Shown here: positions 49,411 to 59,263 of the stretch, piece by piece
Numbering within the stretch: the first letter of the stretch is position 1
How the letters are laid out: each line of letters opens with the position of its first letter
Assembly (NCBI RefSeq): GCF_001507665.1
Contig: NZ_CP013910.1
Span: 929,501-993,500, forward strand
From: Deinococcus actinosclerus
GTDB taxonomy: Bacteria > Deinococcota > Deinococci > Deinococcales > Deinococcaceae
DNA length: 64,000 bases
Direction of reading: 5' to 3'
Notes under the pieces: generated by a model
What the model was told of the DNA's origin: nothing
Databases searched by the model: none
Seen by the model: the letters and a program-made list of their open reading frames with translations, nothing else
Position numbers and translations under genes: made by a program

Positions 49411-50715
49411 GTGGGTGCTCCGGAAAGTGCGCAGCGGCTCACCGAGCTGCCTCCCTACAGTGGGGCACCTGGAGGTGAAGTCCCCCTGCCGCATCCCGCT
49501 CCCCTACGCCCCGCCCTGCTGGACGCCGCTGCGCCCCTGCGCCGCACGGGGTTCCTGCCGCCGCGCGCGCCCCTGCTGAACCTCCCCGGTCCCTTCCAGG
49601 CCGTGCCTGACCTGATTCCTGCCCTGGCCGGCGCCTACGGGGCGGGCGGCGTGCGCCCCCTGATCCGCGAGGCCGCGGCCTCCTGGCCCGCCGACCTGAC
49701 GCGGCAGACCGAGGACCTGACGCCGGACGAGCGGGACGCGCTGCTGTCGGCCGCCGCGACCTTGATGCACCTGTACCGCTGGGACGCCGTGCCCGTCCAC
49801 CCGGACCGGTTCCACGAGGTGCCGGACTTTCCCCGCGCGCTGGACGGCCTGTTCCGGCACCTGAGCGCCGCGCGGGGCCTGCCGCCCTGCGGGGGGCTGT
49901 ACACCCTGAAGTACCTCAACTGGCGCAGCCCGGACGTGGCGCCCGGCGCGGCGTACGACGCGGCGACCCTGCACGCCGGGAACGTCCGGATCGCCCACTC
50001 CTGGCAGGAGGGCGAGGCGGGGGAGCAGCTGGACCTGTGGATCCAGACCTTCGTGCTGGCCGAGGCGCGCGGGCAGGCGGTCCTGGTGGCCGGGCTGGAC
50101 GCCGTGCAGGCCGCGCACGAGCACGACCGGGAGGCGCTGGCGGGCGCGCTGGAGGCCCTGCACCACGCGGTCCGAGCCCTGGCGCGCGAGATCAACGTGT
50201 TCACGCGTTTCCACGTGATCCGCACCGACCTGTGGCGCGTGCTGACCCAGCCCACCTTCGGGTGGGGCCTGACCGAACGCGGCACGCTGCTCGAGGGCGC
50301 CAGCGGCCTGCAACTGGGCGCCACGCAGTTCGCGGACCTGACGCTGGGCGTGCCGTTCAGCGGCCCGCTGGGCGCGGCGCTCCTCGCGTCCCGCGCGTAC
50401 CTGCCGCCCGAGCAGCGCGCCCTGCTGAGCGCCTGGGACGCCCACCACGGCGACGTGCGCGCCGCCGTGCAGACCTGGGGCGACAGCCGCGCGCGCGACC
50501 TGTATGGCGCCTGCGTGCAGGACATGGAACGCTGGCGCGTCAGCCACCGCGAGCGCGGCGCGGCGTACCTGCGCGGCGACGGGCGCTCACACGTGATGGC
50601 CTCCACCGGCACGCAGTTCGAGGCGGGCGTGCCGCACGATCAGGCCTTCCGGGACCTGATGACCACCCGCGTGAACGACACCCGCTCCCGGCGCCTCGGC
50701 CCGGACGGCGACTGA
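49411..50715 (+). CDS. Indoleamine 2,3-dioxygenase (IDO) family haem protein
   Basis: About 434 aa. The layout matches the IDO/PrnB-like haem dioxygenase fold: RRTGFLPPRAPLLNLPG near the N-terminus (about 50), an all-helical middle, EGASGLQLGATQFADLTLGV (about 295; compare the IDO GASGAQS motif), RAYLPPEQRALLSAWDAH (about 330) and a C-terminal CVQDMERWRVSHRERGAAYL in which the His is the expected proximal haem ligand, followed by ASTGTQFE. IDO enzymes open the tryptophan indole ring to N-formylkynurenine; the substrate here is unknown. Start uncertain: GTG 49411 after a GGGGGAGAGGGG stretch is a plausible site. It diverges from purH. No kynurenine pathway genes adjoin it. Confidence 0.7.
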   Translation: MGAPESAQRLTELPPYSGAPGGEVPLPHPAPLRPALLDAAAPLRRTGFLPPRAPLLNLPGPFQAVPDLIPALAGAYGAGGVRPLIREAAASWPADLTRQTEDLTPDERDALLSAAATLMHLYRWDAVPVHPDRFHEVPDFPRALDGLFRHLSAARGLPPCGGLYTLKYLNWRSPDVAPGAAYDAATLHAGNVRIAHSWQEGEAGEQLDLWIQTFVLAEARGQAVLVAGLDAVQAAHEHDREALAGALEALHHAVRALAREINVFTRFHVIRTDLWRVLTQPTFGWGLTERGTLLEGASGLQLGATQFADLTLGVPFSGPLGAALLASRAYLPPEQRALLSAWDAHHGDVRAAVQTWGDSRARDLYGACVQDMERWRVSHRERGAAYLRGDGRSHVMASTGTQFEAGVPHDQAFRDLMTTRVNDTRSRRLGPDGD

Positions 50716-50751
50716 CCCGGACGACGTGGGCCGGGTCAGGTCACGACGGAG

Positions 50752-50788
50752 AGGTCGGCCTGTAGGGAATCCCCACGGGCCGACCTTT
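50752..50788. terminator. Hairpin between IDO gene and hypothetical protein
   Basis: AGGTCGGCC pairs with GGCCGACCT (9 bp) followed by TT on the + strand; a second hairpin GACCCGG/CCGGGTC precedes it (50714-50737). Confidence 0.6.
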
Positions 50789-50798
50789 CCCGGCAGAG

Positions 50799-51362
50799 TC
50801 AGTTGCTGGTGCCGCTGCCGTCCGTGGGGGGGACGCTCAGGGGGGCGGGGCTGGCGTCGGCCGCAGGCGCGGCGCCCTGGCCCAGCAGGGCGCGCAGTTC
50901 CTCGATCACGGCGCGTTCCTTGTCGTTCACCTGCTCGCCGCCGATGCCCAGGAAGCCGCCTTCCTTCGCGGCGCCCGCGGTGCGTTCGGCCACGTTGATC
51001 AGCATGGCGCGGTACGCGGCGGCGTCCTCGGGGCTGGCCTTCGCGGCGACCAGCCACGCGGCCTGACGCACGCCCTGGAGGCTCTGCTCGCGGGCTTCTT
51101 CCATGTTGCGGGCGCGCTCCTGGTGCGGCATGGCCTGCGGGTCGGGCGCGGTGCCCAGCAGGTCGGCGGCCATGGCCTCCAGCAGCGGCGTGCGGGTGTG
51201 CGCACTGACGCTCTCGCGCACGGCCTGCCCGATGGCCTGCGCCTCGGCGACCAGCCCGGTCAGGCCGCTGGGACTGGCGGCGACGACCGCCGCGCCGGCC
51301 CGGCCGGGACCGGTCATGACCTTGAACCACTCGTCTGCCGTGAAGTTGTCCTTGATACCCAT
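50799..51362 (-). CDS. Conserved hypothetical protein, helical
   Basis: 187-aa protein starting MGIKDNFTADEWFKVMTGPG. It is alpha-helical and acidic-to-neutral. The TADEWxxxxxxP start, an Ala/Gly-rich segment and the end pattern AAKEGGFLGIGGEQVNDKE match a widespread uncharacterised family known to me only as hypothetical. No signal peptide or catalytic motif. A C-terminal Ala/Pro-rich tail may be flexible. Alone, on the minus strand. Function unknown. Confidence 0.75.
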   Translation of the reverse strand: MGIKDNFTADEWFKVMTGPGRAGAAVVAASPSGLTGLVAEAQAIGQAVRESVSAHTRTPLLEAMAADLLGTAPDPQAMPHQERARNMEEAREQSLQGVRQAAWLVAAKASPEDAAAYRAMLINVAERTAGAAKEGGFLGIGGEQVNDKERAVIEELRALLGQGAAPAADASPAPLSVPPTDGSGTSN

Positions 51363-51404
51363 GCCTTCAGGGTACGGGCCGGGCGGCGGGGCCGTGTTCG
51401 GCGT

Positions 51405-51632
51405 TCATTCACGCTTGGGCAGGCCGGTCAGGTCGAAGCGGACCTGCTCGGTGTCCTCCCGGACGCTCACCGGGTCGGCCTCCAGTCCGTGCGCGCCGAA
51501 CATGCCCCCGGCGGCGCCGCTGGCCCCCAGCGGATCATGGGTGCGCTCGTCCCGGGGCACGAGGGGTTTCATGCGCAGGGCCAGCACGATCAGGGCGGTG
51601 GGCAGCACGATAAAGAGCAGGAACGCGATCAT
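51405..51632 (-). CDS. Small hypothetical membrane protein
   Basis: 75-aa protein: one N-terminal transmembrane helix (MIAFLLFIVLPTALIVLAL, about 1-19), then a short hydrophilic tail RMKPLVPRDERTHDPLG... with no recognised domain. The start at 51632 has GGAGG ten bases upstream. Orientation same as the flanking hypothetical gene and GrpB gene. Confidence 0.6.
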   Translation of the reverse strand: MIAFLLFIVLPTALIVLALRMKPLVPRDERTHDPLGASGAAGGMFGAHGLEADPVSVREDTEQVRFDLTGLPKRE

Positions 51633-51690
51633 GGGTGGGCCTCCGGCGCGCGTCGGGATGGGGGAGGGGCGCCCGAGCATCCTGGCACGT

Positions 51691-52263
51691 TCAGGCGTCG
51701 CTGGGGGGCAGCGTCCAGCCGGTCCGGGCAGCCCACTCCTGAGCCCCGGCGATGATCAGGTCCATCACGGGGTCCTTCACGGCGTAGTAGGCGTCCACGT
51801 CGCGTGGGTGCAGCCGGGCGAGCTGCACCTTGATCTCGCCGTACGCGGCGGCGGCGGCCGGGGCAGCGCGCAGGAAGTCGCGCATCAGCAGCGGGTAGCG
51901 GTGGTTGAAGCGGCCAACCTCGCGCACGTGCACGTGCACCTGTCCGGCGCGGCTGGCGTACGCCTTGCGCAGCTCGGCGGGGTCCAGGGTCAGCCCGGGC
52001 GGGAGGTGATCCGTGGTGACGGCGGGGCGCGGTTCGTAGCCCAGGGCCGCCAGGGTGTCCAGCACGGCGGGCGCCGCGTTCAGGTCACCCAGGCCGATCT
52101 GAAGGTCGGTCACGTCTTTGGCGTGCAGGCCGGGGACGGCGGTCGAGCCGATGTGGTGCAGCGCCGCGCCGGGCGGCAGGTGGGGGCGGATGGTGGCCGC
52201 CAGGGTACGGAAACGTGCCGCCCAGTCTGGATCGGGCGGCACGATGGTGATGACCGTTGACAT
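51691..52263 (-). CDS. GrpB/UPF0157-like nucleotidyltransferase-fold protein
   Basis: 190-aa protein of the GrpB family. Diagnostic [20 protein letters not shown] (about 36-55; GSTAVPGL plus DVxD acidic motif) followed by [10 protein letters not shown]-terminal region [20 protein letters not shown] is typical. The fold belongs to the nucleotidyltransferase superfamily; substrate unknown. ATG 52263 is seven bases from TACCCT, leaderless-type. Confidence 0.9.
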   Translation of the reverse strand: MSTVITIVPPDPDWAARFRTLAATIRPHLPPGAALHHIGSTAVPGLHAKDVTDLQIGLGDLNAAPAVLDTLAALGYEPRPAVTTDHLPPGLTLDPAELRKAYASRAGQVHVHVREVGRFNHRYPLLMRDFLRAAPAAAAAYGEIKVQLARLHPRDVDAYYAVKDPVMDLIIAGAQEWAARTGWTLPPSDA

Positions 52264-52270
52264 GCTTCAG

Positions 52271-52276
52271 AGGGTA
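52271..52276 (-). promoter_or_regulatory. -10 box of the grpB-like gene
   Basis: TACCCT on the minus strand, seven bases (CTGAAGC) before ATG 52263. Confidence 0.45.
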
Positions 52277-52298
52277 CCTGCCCGGGGCAGGGCCGGGG

Positions 52299-52670
52299 TC
52301 AGCAGGGCGAGGTCGGGGCGGTGGGGAGGTCCGGTGTGGTGGGGGCGGGGGCGCTGAGGTGGGTCTTGGCCCAGCCGTCGATGGCGTCGATGACGCTCTG
52401 GAGTTCCAGGCCGGCCGGGGTGAGGCTGTAGACGCTGCGCGCGAGTTTGCCGTGGCTGTCCTCGGTGCGTTTGGTGATCAGCGTCAGGGTCTCGAGGTGC
52501 TCCAGCCGCTGCGTGAGGGTGGCGCTGTTGCAGCCGCCGACGGCGCGGGCGAGTTCGTTAAACCCTTTCTCACCGTTCAGCAGGGCGCGGACGATGTGCA
52601 GCACCCATTTCTCCTGCAACACCCCGATGGCCCGGTAGACCGGGCAGAAACCAGTGTGTTCAGTGCTCAT
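52299..52670 (-). CDS. HxlR-family winged-helix regulator
   Basis: 123-aa regulator. [20 protein letters not shown] (about 9-28; N-terminal Cys used for redox or metal sensing in some HxlR proteins), then [20 protein letters not shown] (about 37-56, recognition helix) and the wing [20 protein letters not shown] (about 72-91). It diverges from the nitroreductase gene with 87 bp between start codons, and probably controls it, as is typical for HxlR-type quinone or nitroreductase operons. Confidence 0.92.
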   Translation of the reverse strand: MSTEHTGFCPVYRAIGVLQEKWVLHIVRALLNGEKGFNELARAVGGCNSATLTQRLEHLETLTLITKRTEDSHGKLARSVYSLTPAGLELQSVIDAIDGWAKTHLSAPAPTTPDLPTAPTSPC

Positions 52671-52676
52671 GACCAG

Positions 52677-52682
52677 AGTCTA
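52677..52682 (-). promoter_or_regulatory. -10 box of the hxlR promoter
   Basis: TAGACT on the minus strand, six bases (CTGGTC) before ATG 52670. Confidence 0.6.
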
Positions 52683-52687
52683 CACGG

Positions 52688-52706
52688 CATGACTGACCAG
52701 ATCATG
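52688..52706. promoter_or_regulatory. Inverted repeat CATGA-N9-TCATG, candidate HxlR operator
   Basis: CATGA (52688-52692) and TCATG (52702-52706), 19 bp overall, between the divergent hxlR and nitroreductase promoters; a third CATGA lies at 52669-52673. Confidence 0.45.
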
Positions 52707-52722
52707 ACGAAAGACACACCGC

Positions 52723-52751
52723 TTGACTTTTCAAAGCACTGGGGATAACCT
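52723..52751 (+). promoter_or_regulatory. Nitroreductase promoter, leaderless
   Basis: TTGACT (52723-52728) and TAACCT (52746-52751) with a 17-bp spacer, followed by six bases and the ATG at 52758. The best complete leaderless promoter in the window. Confidence 0.75.
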
Positions 52752-52757
52752 CTTGCC

Positions 52758-53378
<621 letters not shown>

Positions 53379-53447
53379 CCCGGCACCCCTGACCCGCGCC
53401 GGTGTCGGGCCCGCGCCCGCGGGCACACCACGCGCAGGTCAGCCCAG

Positions 53448-53477
53448 CAGACCGCCCCCTGATCAGGGGGCGGTCTG
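53448..53477. terminator. 30-bp perfect palindrome terminator
   Basis: CAGACCGCCCCCTGA joined directly to TCAGGGGGCGGTCTG, fully self-complementary, followed by TTCG. Located 70 bp after the nitroreductase stop. Confidence 0.6.
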
Positions 53478-53486
53478 TTCGCGTAT

Positions 53487-53510
53487 CCCGGGTGGTTGCA
53501 ACCAGCCGGG
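53487..53510. repeat. 24-bp interrupted palindrome upstream of the 5'-nucleotidase
   Basis: CCCGG-G-TGGTTGCAACCA-G-CCGGG, with a perfect 12-bp core TGGTTGCAACCA. It lies 31 bp upstream of the TACACT -10 box (53541-53546). Candidate operator. Confidence 0.45.
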
Positions 53511-53540
53511 CGGCTGATGCTGGGCAGACACGTCAGGCCC

Positions 53541-53546
53541 TACACT
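53541..53546 (+). promoter_or_regulatory. -10 box of the 5'-nucleotidase promoter
   Basis: TACACT, nine bases before ATG 53556. Confidence 0.45.
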
Positions 53547-53555
53547 GTGGAGCGC

Positions 53556-55244
53556 ATGAAAAACAACCTCCTCCTGATCGGCGCGGCGCTGACCCTGAGC
53601 AGCTGCTCCATGATCCTGGGCCCCTCCACCACCGACGTCACCGTGATCGGCGTGAACGACTTCCACGGCAACCTGCTGCCCACCAGCTTCCGCGTGCCCG
53701 ACCCCGCCGACCGCACCAAGACCCTGACCGTCCAGGCCGGCGGCGTCGAGGCCATCGGCGGCGTCCTCGCCGACGCCCGCAAGGCCAACCCCAACACCGT
53801 CTTCGTGGGCGTGGGCGACATGACCGGCGCCAGCCCCCTGATCAGCGCCCTGCTGCGCGACGAGCCCACCATCGCCGCCCTGAACGGCCTGGGTATGGCC
53901 GTGAACGTCGTCGGGAACCACGAGTTCGACAACGGCGTCGCCGAACTCACGCGCTTCCAGAAGGGCGGCTGCGCCAGCAACGAACCCACCAAGGCCTGCA
54001 AATTCAACAACACCTTCGAAGGCGCCAAGTTCCAGTACCTGGCCGCGAACGTCCTGGACGCTGCGACCGGCAAGCCCGTCTTCCCCGCGTACAAGATCGT
54101 GCAGGTCGGCAAGGCCAGGATCGCCTTCGTCGGCGCGGTCCTCAAGGACACCCCCACCGTCGTCACGCCCAGCGGCGTCGCCGGCCTGACCTTCGCGGAC
54201 GAGGTCGCCAGCGTCAACGCCGTCATGCCCGAAATCAAGCGCCAGCGCCCCGACGCGGTCATCGCCCTGATCCACCAGGGCGGCGCGAGCAAGGACAGCT
54301 TCGACGTCGTGGACTGCAAGACCCTCAGCGGCGACATCGTCAAGATCGCCCAGGGCCTCGACGCGGGCATCGGCGCGATCATGACCGGCCACACCCACCG
54401 CGGCTACAACTGCGTCGTGCCCGACCCGGCCGGCAAACCCCGCACCGTCATCCAGGGCGACTCCTACGGCCACCTGCTGCAGCGCCTCGACCTGCAGGTC
54501 GACACCCGTCTGCACAAACTCCTGAGCGTCAAGGCCAGCAACGTCGTCGTGGACGCCGCCAAGCAGGCCAAAGACCCCGCCATGACCACCATCGTCGCCC
54601 AGGCCAAGGGCCTCACCGACACCCTCAGCAAGCAGGTCGTCGCGACCCTGGGCGCCGAGCAGATCACCCGCACCGTGAACGCCGCCGGTGAAAGCCAGCT
54701 GGGCGACGTCATCGCCGACAGCCAGCTCGCCGCCGCCGCGCCCGCCGACAAGGGCGGCGCCGTGATCGCCTTCATGAACCCCGGCGGCATCCGCGCCGAC
54801 CTGCCCGTGAACGTCCCCAACGCCAGCAAGCAGGTCACCTACGGCGACGTGTTCACCGTGCAGCCCTTCGGGAACGTCATGATGGTCGTCACCCTGACCG
54901 GCGCGCAGATCAAGGCCGCCCTGGAGCAGCAGTTCGACAACCCCGCCGCCGGGCAGAACCGCATCCTGCAGGTCAGCCGGGGCTTCACGTACACCTGGGA
55001 CAACGCCAAACCCAAGGGCGAGAAGGTCAGCGACGTCAAACTGAACGGCCAGCCCCTCGACCCGGGTGCCCAGTACCGCGTGACCATGAACAACTTCCTC
55101 GCGGACGGCGGCGACGGCTTCACCGTGTTCGCGCAGGGCACCGACCGCCTGGGCGGCGCCGTGGACCTGGACGCCTTCCAGAACTACCTCAAGTCCACCA
55201 CCGTCACCCCTGAACCCGCCACCCGCATCACCCGCCTGAACTGA
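53556..55244 (+). CDS. Secreted 5'-nucleotidase/UDP-sugar hydrolase family lipoprotein
   Basis: 562-aa extracytoplasmic enzyme that removes phosphate from nucleotides or sugar nucleotides. Lipobox LSSC (Cys17). Metallophosphoesterase motifs: VIGVNDFHGNLLPTS (about 30), FVGVGDMTGASPL (about 88), VVGNHEFDNGVAEL (about 119), IALIHQGGAS (about 236), AIMTGHTHRGYN (about 276). The C-terminal nucleotidase domain has FMNPGGIRADLPV (about 408) and YGDVFTVQPFGNVMMVVTLT (about 430), and FLADGGDGFTVF (about 515). The ATG at 53556 gives the signal sequence; the in-frame start at 53496 does not. Three Cys in the middle (about 141, 150, 252) may make disulfides. Terminator follows. Confidence 0.94.
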   Translation: MKNNLLLIGAALTLSSCSMILGPSTTDVTVIGVNDFHGNLLPTSFRVPDPADRTKTLTVQAGGVEAIGGVLADARKANPNTVFVGVGDMTGASPLISALLRDEPTIAALNGLGMAVNVVGNHEFDNGVAELTRFQKGGCASNEPTKACKFNNTFEGAKFQYLAANVLDAATGKPVFPAYKIVQVGKARIAFVGAVLKDTPTVVTPSGVAGLTFADEVASVNAVMPEIKRQRPDAVIALIHQGGASKDSFDVVDCKTLSGDIVKIAQGLDAGIGAIMTGHTHRGYNCVVPDPAGKPRTVIQGDSYGHLLQRLDLQVDTRLHKLLSVKASNVVVDAAKQAKDPAMTTIVAQAKGLTDTLSKQVVATLGAEQITRTVNAAGESQLGDVIADSQLAAAAPADKGGAVIAFMNPGGIRADLPVNVPNASKQVTYGDVFTVQPFGNVMMVVTLTGAQIKAALEQQFDNPAAGQNRILQVSRGFTYTWDNAKPKGEKVSDVKLNGQPLDPGAQYRVTMNNFLADGGDGFTVFAQGTDRLGGAVDLDAFQNYLKSTTVTPEPATRITRLN

Positions 55245-55256
55245 TTTCAAACAGGG

Positions 55257-55286
55257 GAGGGGCCGCGTCCGCGCGGCCTCTTTCTC
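55257..55286. terminator. Terminator between nucleotidase and ABC-F genes
   Basis: GGCCGCG pairs with CGCGGCC around TCCG (7 bp plus flanking pairs), followed by TCTTTCTC. Confidence 0.75.
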
Positions 55287-55298
55287 GTGCCCGCAGGC

Positions 55299-56912
55299 TC
55301 ACGCCTCCTGCACCCCGCCGCCTGTGACGCGCCACGCGCGAGTGGCGACCCGGTCCACCAACCGCCGGTCGTGACTGGCGAGCAGCACGGTCCCCGTGAA
55401 GTCCAGCAGCAGCGCCTCCAGCGCCTCGATGGCCCGCACGTCCAGGTGGTTGGTGGGTTCGTCCAGCAGCAGCACCTGTGAGCGCGTGACCCGCAGTCGC
55501 GCGAGGCTCAGGCGCGTCCGCTGCCCGCCCGACAGGCCCGAGAGGGGGAAGGCCGGTCCGCCCGGCACCTCCAGCGCCGCCGCCACCTCGTGCAACTGGT
55601 GCGGCGTCAGCAGTGGGTTGGCGTCCAGCAGCGCGTCCCCCACCGTGCCCAGCCCGAGCAGTTCCTCGCCGTGCTGCCCGATCAGGCTGACGGTCAGGCC
55701 CGCGCCCCACGTCACTGCCCCCGCGCGCGGCAGCCCCCCCAGCAGGGCGCGCAGCAGCGTGCTCTTGCCGCCACCGTTCGGGCCGGTCAGTGCCACCCGG
55801 TCGCCCCGGCGCACGTGCAGGTTCACGCCTGAGAGCACCACCTCTGCTCCGCGCGTCACGCTCAGGTCACGGACGGTCAGCACCTCCAGCGGCCCCGGCG
55901 GCACGGGCGGCAGCGTCAGCCGCAGCGTCCGCGCGTCCCGGAACGGCTTGTCCGGCGCCCCGGTGTCCATCCGCTCGATCTGCCGCTCCATGGCCCGCGC
56001 GCGGTTGGAGAACAGCACCTGCGCCCGCCCCGCCTTGTGCGTGGACAGGAACTTGTCGTTGTCCCGCGCCCGCGAGCGGTTCTCCTCGACGCTGCCCTTG
56101 CTGTTCAGGCGGCGGCGCTCCTCGTCCAGCGCGGCGCGCTTGCGGCGGTACGCCTCGAAATCCCGCGCCTGGGCCTCGCGCAGCGTGGCCTTGAGGGCCA
56201 TCGCCGCAGAGTAATTCCCGGGGTATACGGTCAGCGTGCCGCGTTCCAGTTCCGCCACGCCGGTCGCCACCTCGTCTAGGAACGCCCGGTCGTGACTGGC
56301 CAGCACGAACGCCGCGTCCGACGCCCGGATCCAGTCGCGCAGCCACGCCGCGCCATCTACGTCCAGGTGGTTCGTGGGCTCGTCCAGCAGGTACACGTCC
56401 GCCGGGGCCAGCAGCAGCGCCGCCAGCAGCACCCGCCGCGCCTGCCCACCCGACAGCCGGTCCGCGCGCGCCCCGGCGTCCAGGCCCAGCCCGGCCAGCA
56501 CCGCCGCCGCGCGCCCCGCGAAGTCGTAGCCACCCGAGAGCCGGAACGCTTCCTCGGCGTCCGCGAAGGCCAGCAGCGCCGCCTCCGACCCGCCTGACAG
56601 CGCCGCCGAGGCCGCGTCGAACGCCGCCTGCGCCCCGGCCAGCGCCGGGGGTGTCACGGCCTCCAGCACCGACCCGCCCAGCGCCGATCCACCTACTGAC
56701 TGGGCCTGCGCCAGCAGCGCCACGCGGCCCGAGCGGGTCACCACGCCCGCATCCGGCGCGTCCAGGCCCGCCAGCACACGCAGCAGCGTGCTCTTGCCAC
56801 TGCCATTCTCTCCGACCAGCGCCAGCCGTTCCCCGGCCCCCACGGTCAGCTCCACATCCGAAAACACCACACGGTCCGCGAACGAGCGCGCGACCCCACT
56901 CAACATCAACAT
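55299..56912 (-). CDS. ABC-F family ATPase
   Basis: 537-aa soluble protein with two ABC domains and a central linker (about 222-300, KATLREAQARDFEAYRRKRA, charged helices characteristic of ABC-F). First domain: Walker A LVGENGSGKSTLLRVLAG (about 33), signature LSGGQARRVLLAALL, Walker B VYLLDEPTNHLDVDG. Second: Walker A LTGPNGGGKSTLLRALLG (about 360), signature LSGGQRTRLSLARL, LLLDEPTNHLDVRAIEAL. No membrane domains. ABC-F proteins act on ribosomes, some giving antibiotic protection; the subfamily here is unassigned. ATG 56912 (or 56906) chosen; longer form to 56972 lacks conservation. Confidence 0.93.
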   Translation of the reverse strand: MLMLSGVARSFADRVVFSDVELTVGAGERLALVGENGSGKSTLLRVLAGLDAPDAGVVTRSGRVALLAQAQSVGGSALGGSVLEAVTPPALAGAQAAFDAASAALSGGSEAALLAFADAEEAFRLSGGYDFAGRAAAVLAGLGLDAGARADRLSGGQARRVLLAALLLAPADVYLLDEPTNHLDVDGAAWLRDWIRASDAAFVLASHDRAFLDEVATGVAELERGTLTVYPGNYSAAMALKATLREAQARDFEAYRRKRAALDEERRRLNSKGSVEENRSRARDNDKFLSTHKAGRAQVLFSNRARAMERQIERMDTGAPDKPFRDARTLRLTLPPVPPGPLEVLTVRDLSVTRGAEVVLSGVNLHVRRGDRVALTGPNGGGKSTLLRALLGGLPRAGAVTWGAGLTVSLIGQHGEELLGLGTVGDALLDANPLLTPHQLHEVAAALEVPGGPAFPLSGLSGGQRTRLSLARLRVTRSQVLLLDEPTNHLDVRAIEALEALLLDFTGTVLLASHDRRLVDRVATRAWRVTGGGVQEA

Positions 56913-57141
56913 CAGTTCATCCCCCTGACGGGACAGGCCAGCCCACACGCGGCGGGCGGCAACTCGGAACACGGCAGTCAGGGGTTACAGACGCAAGGCA
57001 GGGAGGTCCTTTGAGTGAGCGGAGGGGCAGACGACCGGGCAATCCCGGTGGTCAGGGCTGACCGTACCACGCGCCGCAGGGCGCAAGCATGGGCCGAGTG
57101 GCGTAGCAACCCTTCACGCGGGGAGGGATTTGCGGATCAGC

Positions 57142-57954
57142 TCACTCCCCGGCGGGCACCTCTGGGAAGCGCGAGAGGGGGAAGGTATCCACGTTCGCGC
57201 TGCGCTGCTGCACGAGCACCCCACCGTCCACCACCACGAACTGGCCCGTCACGTACGCCGCGTCGTCCGAGGCGAGGAACGCCGCCGCGCCCGTCAGGTC
57301 CTCGGCGGTGCCGTAGCGGCCCAGCGGCACGGTCTTCTCCCGCTGCGCGAGATCCTCGCCCGAGAGGCCGTAGGTATTGATGAAGCCCGGCGTGATCCCG
57401 TTCACGCGCACCCCGTACGGCGCCATGTCCAGCGCCAGCGCCCGCGTGAACGCCTCCACGCCGCCCTTGGCCGCGTCGTACGACGTGAAGCCCCGGTGCG
57501 AGCGGGTCGCGCCGCCACTGGACACGTTCAGGATCACGCCGCGCCGCCGCGCCGCCATGCCCCGCGCCGCGCGGTGACTGCACAGGAACACGCTCTTGAG
57601 GTTCACGCGCAGGAACAGGTCCCACCACGCCTCGTCCGCGTCCAGGAAGTGCCGCTGGTCACTCGTGAGCGCCGCGTTGTTCACGAGCACGTCCACCGGT
57701 CCCAGCTCTGCCTCGGTCACGGCGAAGATCGCCTCCACGCCGCCCAGCACGCTCACGTCGCCCGGCACGCTCAGCGCCCGCGCGCCCGCTGCGGTCAGGG
57801 CGTCTGCGACCGCCTGCGCCGCCGCCGCGTTCACGTCGTTCACCGCGACCCTGGCGCCCTCTGCGGCATACCGGTGCGCCAGCGCCGCGCCGATCCCGCC
57901 CCCTGCCCCCGTGATGAGCACCGTCCGGTCCGTGAATCGCTGCAAGTTCGTCAT
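57142..57954 (-). CDS. Short-chain dehydrogenase/reductase
   Basis: 270-aa classical SDR, NAD(P)-dependent. TVLITGAGGGIGAALAHRYA (about 11-30; TGxxxGIG), DVLVNNAAL (about 88; NNAA), NVSSGGATRSHRGFTSYDAAKGG (Ser and YxxxK catalytic, about 142-164; shown here as positions rather than full motif) and ITPGFINT (about 187). Sugar or acyl alcohol substrates are possible. ATG 57954 is seven bases from TACCCT, leaderless-type. The gap to the ABC-F gene (56913-57141, 229 bp) shows no clear element. Confidence 0.93.
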   Translation of the reverse strand: MTNLQRFTDRTVLITGAGGGIGAALAHRYAAEGARVAVNDVNAAAAQAVADALTAAGARALSVPGDVSVLGGVEAIFAVTEAELGPVDVLVNNAALTSDQRHFLDADEAWWDLFLRVNLKSVFLCSHRAARGMAARRRGVILNVSSGGATRSHRGFTSYDAAKGGVEAFTRALALDMAPYGVRVNGITPGFINTYGLSGEDLAQREKTVPLGRYGTAEDLTGAAAFLASDDAAYVTGQFVVVDGGVLVQQRSANVDTFPLSRFPEVPAGE

Positions 57955-57961
57955 GACGCCC

Positions 57962-57967
57962 AGGGTA
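57962..57967 (-). promoter_or_regulatory. -10 box of the SDR promoter
   Basis: TACCCT on the minus strand, seven bases (GGGCGTC) before ATG 57954. Confidence 0.45.
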
Positions 57968-58017
57968 AAGCAGGAAGGGCGGGGGCCCGGTTCGCGGCGG
58001 GCCCGACCCACGGCAGA

Positions 58018-58044
58018 GGGCCGGACACGCTGAGCGTCCGGCCC
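58018..58044 (-). terminator. Hairpin after the homoisocitrate dehydrogenase gene
   Basis: GGGCCGGAC pairs with GTCCGGCCC (9 bp) around ACGCTGAGC; no U tract. Confidence 0.55.
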
Positions 58045-58060
58045 CCTTGCTGGTGTTCGC

Positions 58061-59062
<1,002 letters not shown>

Positions 59063-59263
59063 AACCTGTCCAGTGTAAGGCCAGTCACGTCTGCGCGGGA
59101 CTGGCCCCGGCCCCTGGAGGCGTCACCCGCAGCGTGACGGACTGCGCGCCCGCCCACTGAACTGGAAGCGATTCCGTATGGGACGTCACGCAGGTCCGCG
59201 CGGGCAGACCGGCTCCGCGGATGCGCCGGGCGGCGGGCTGAGCCGCGCTGGCCGCCCGCGTGC

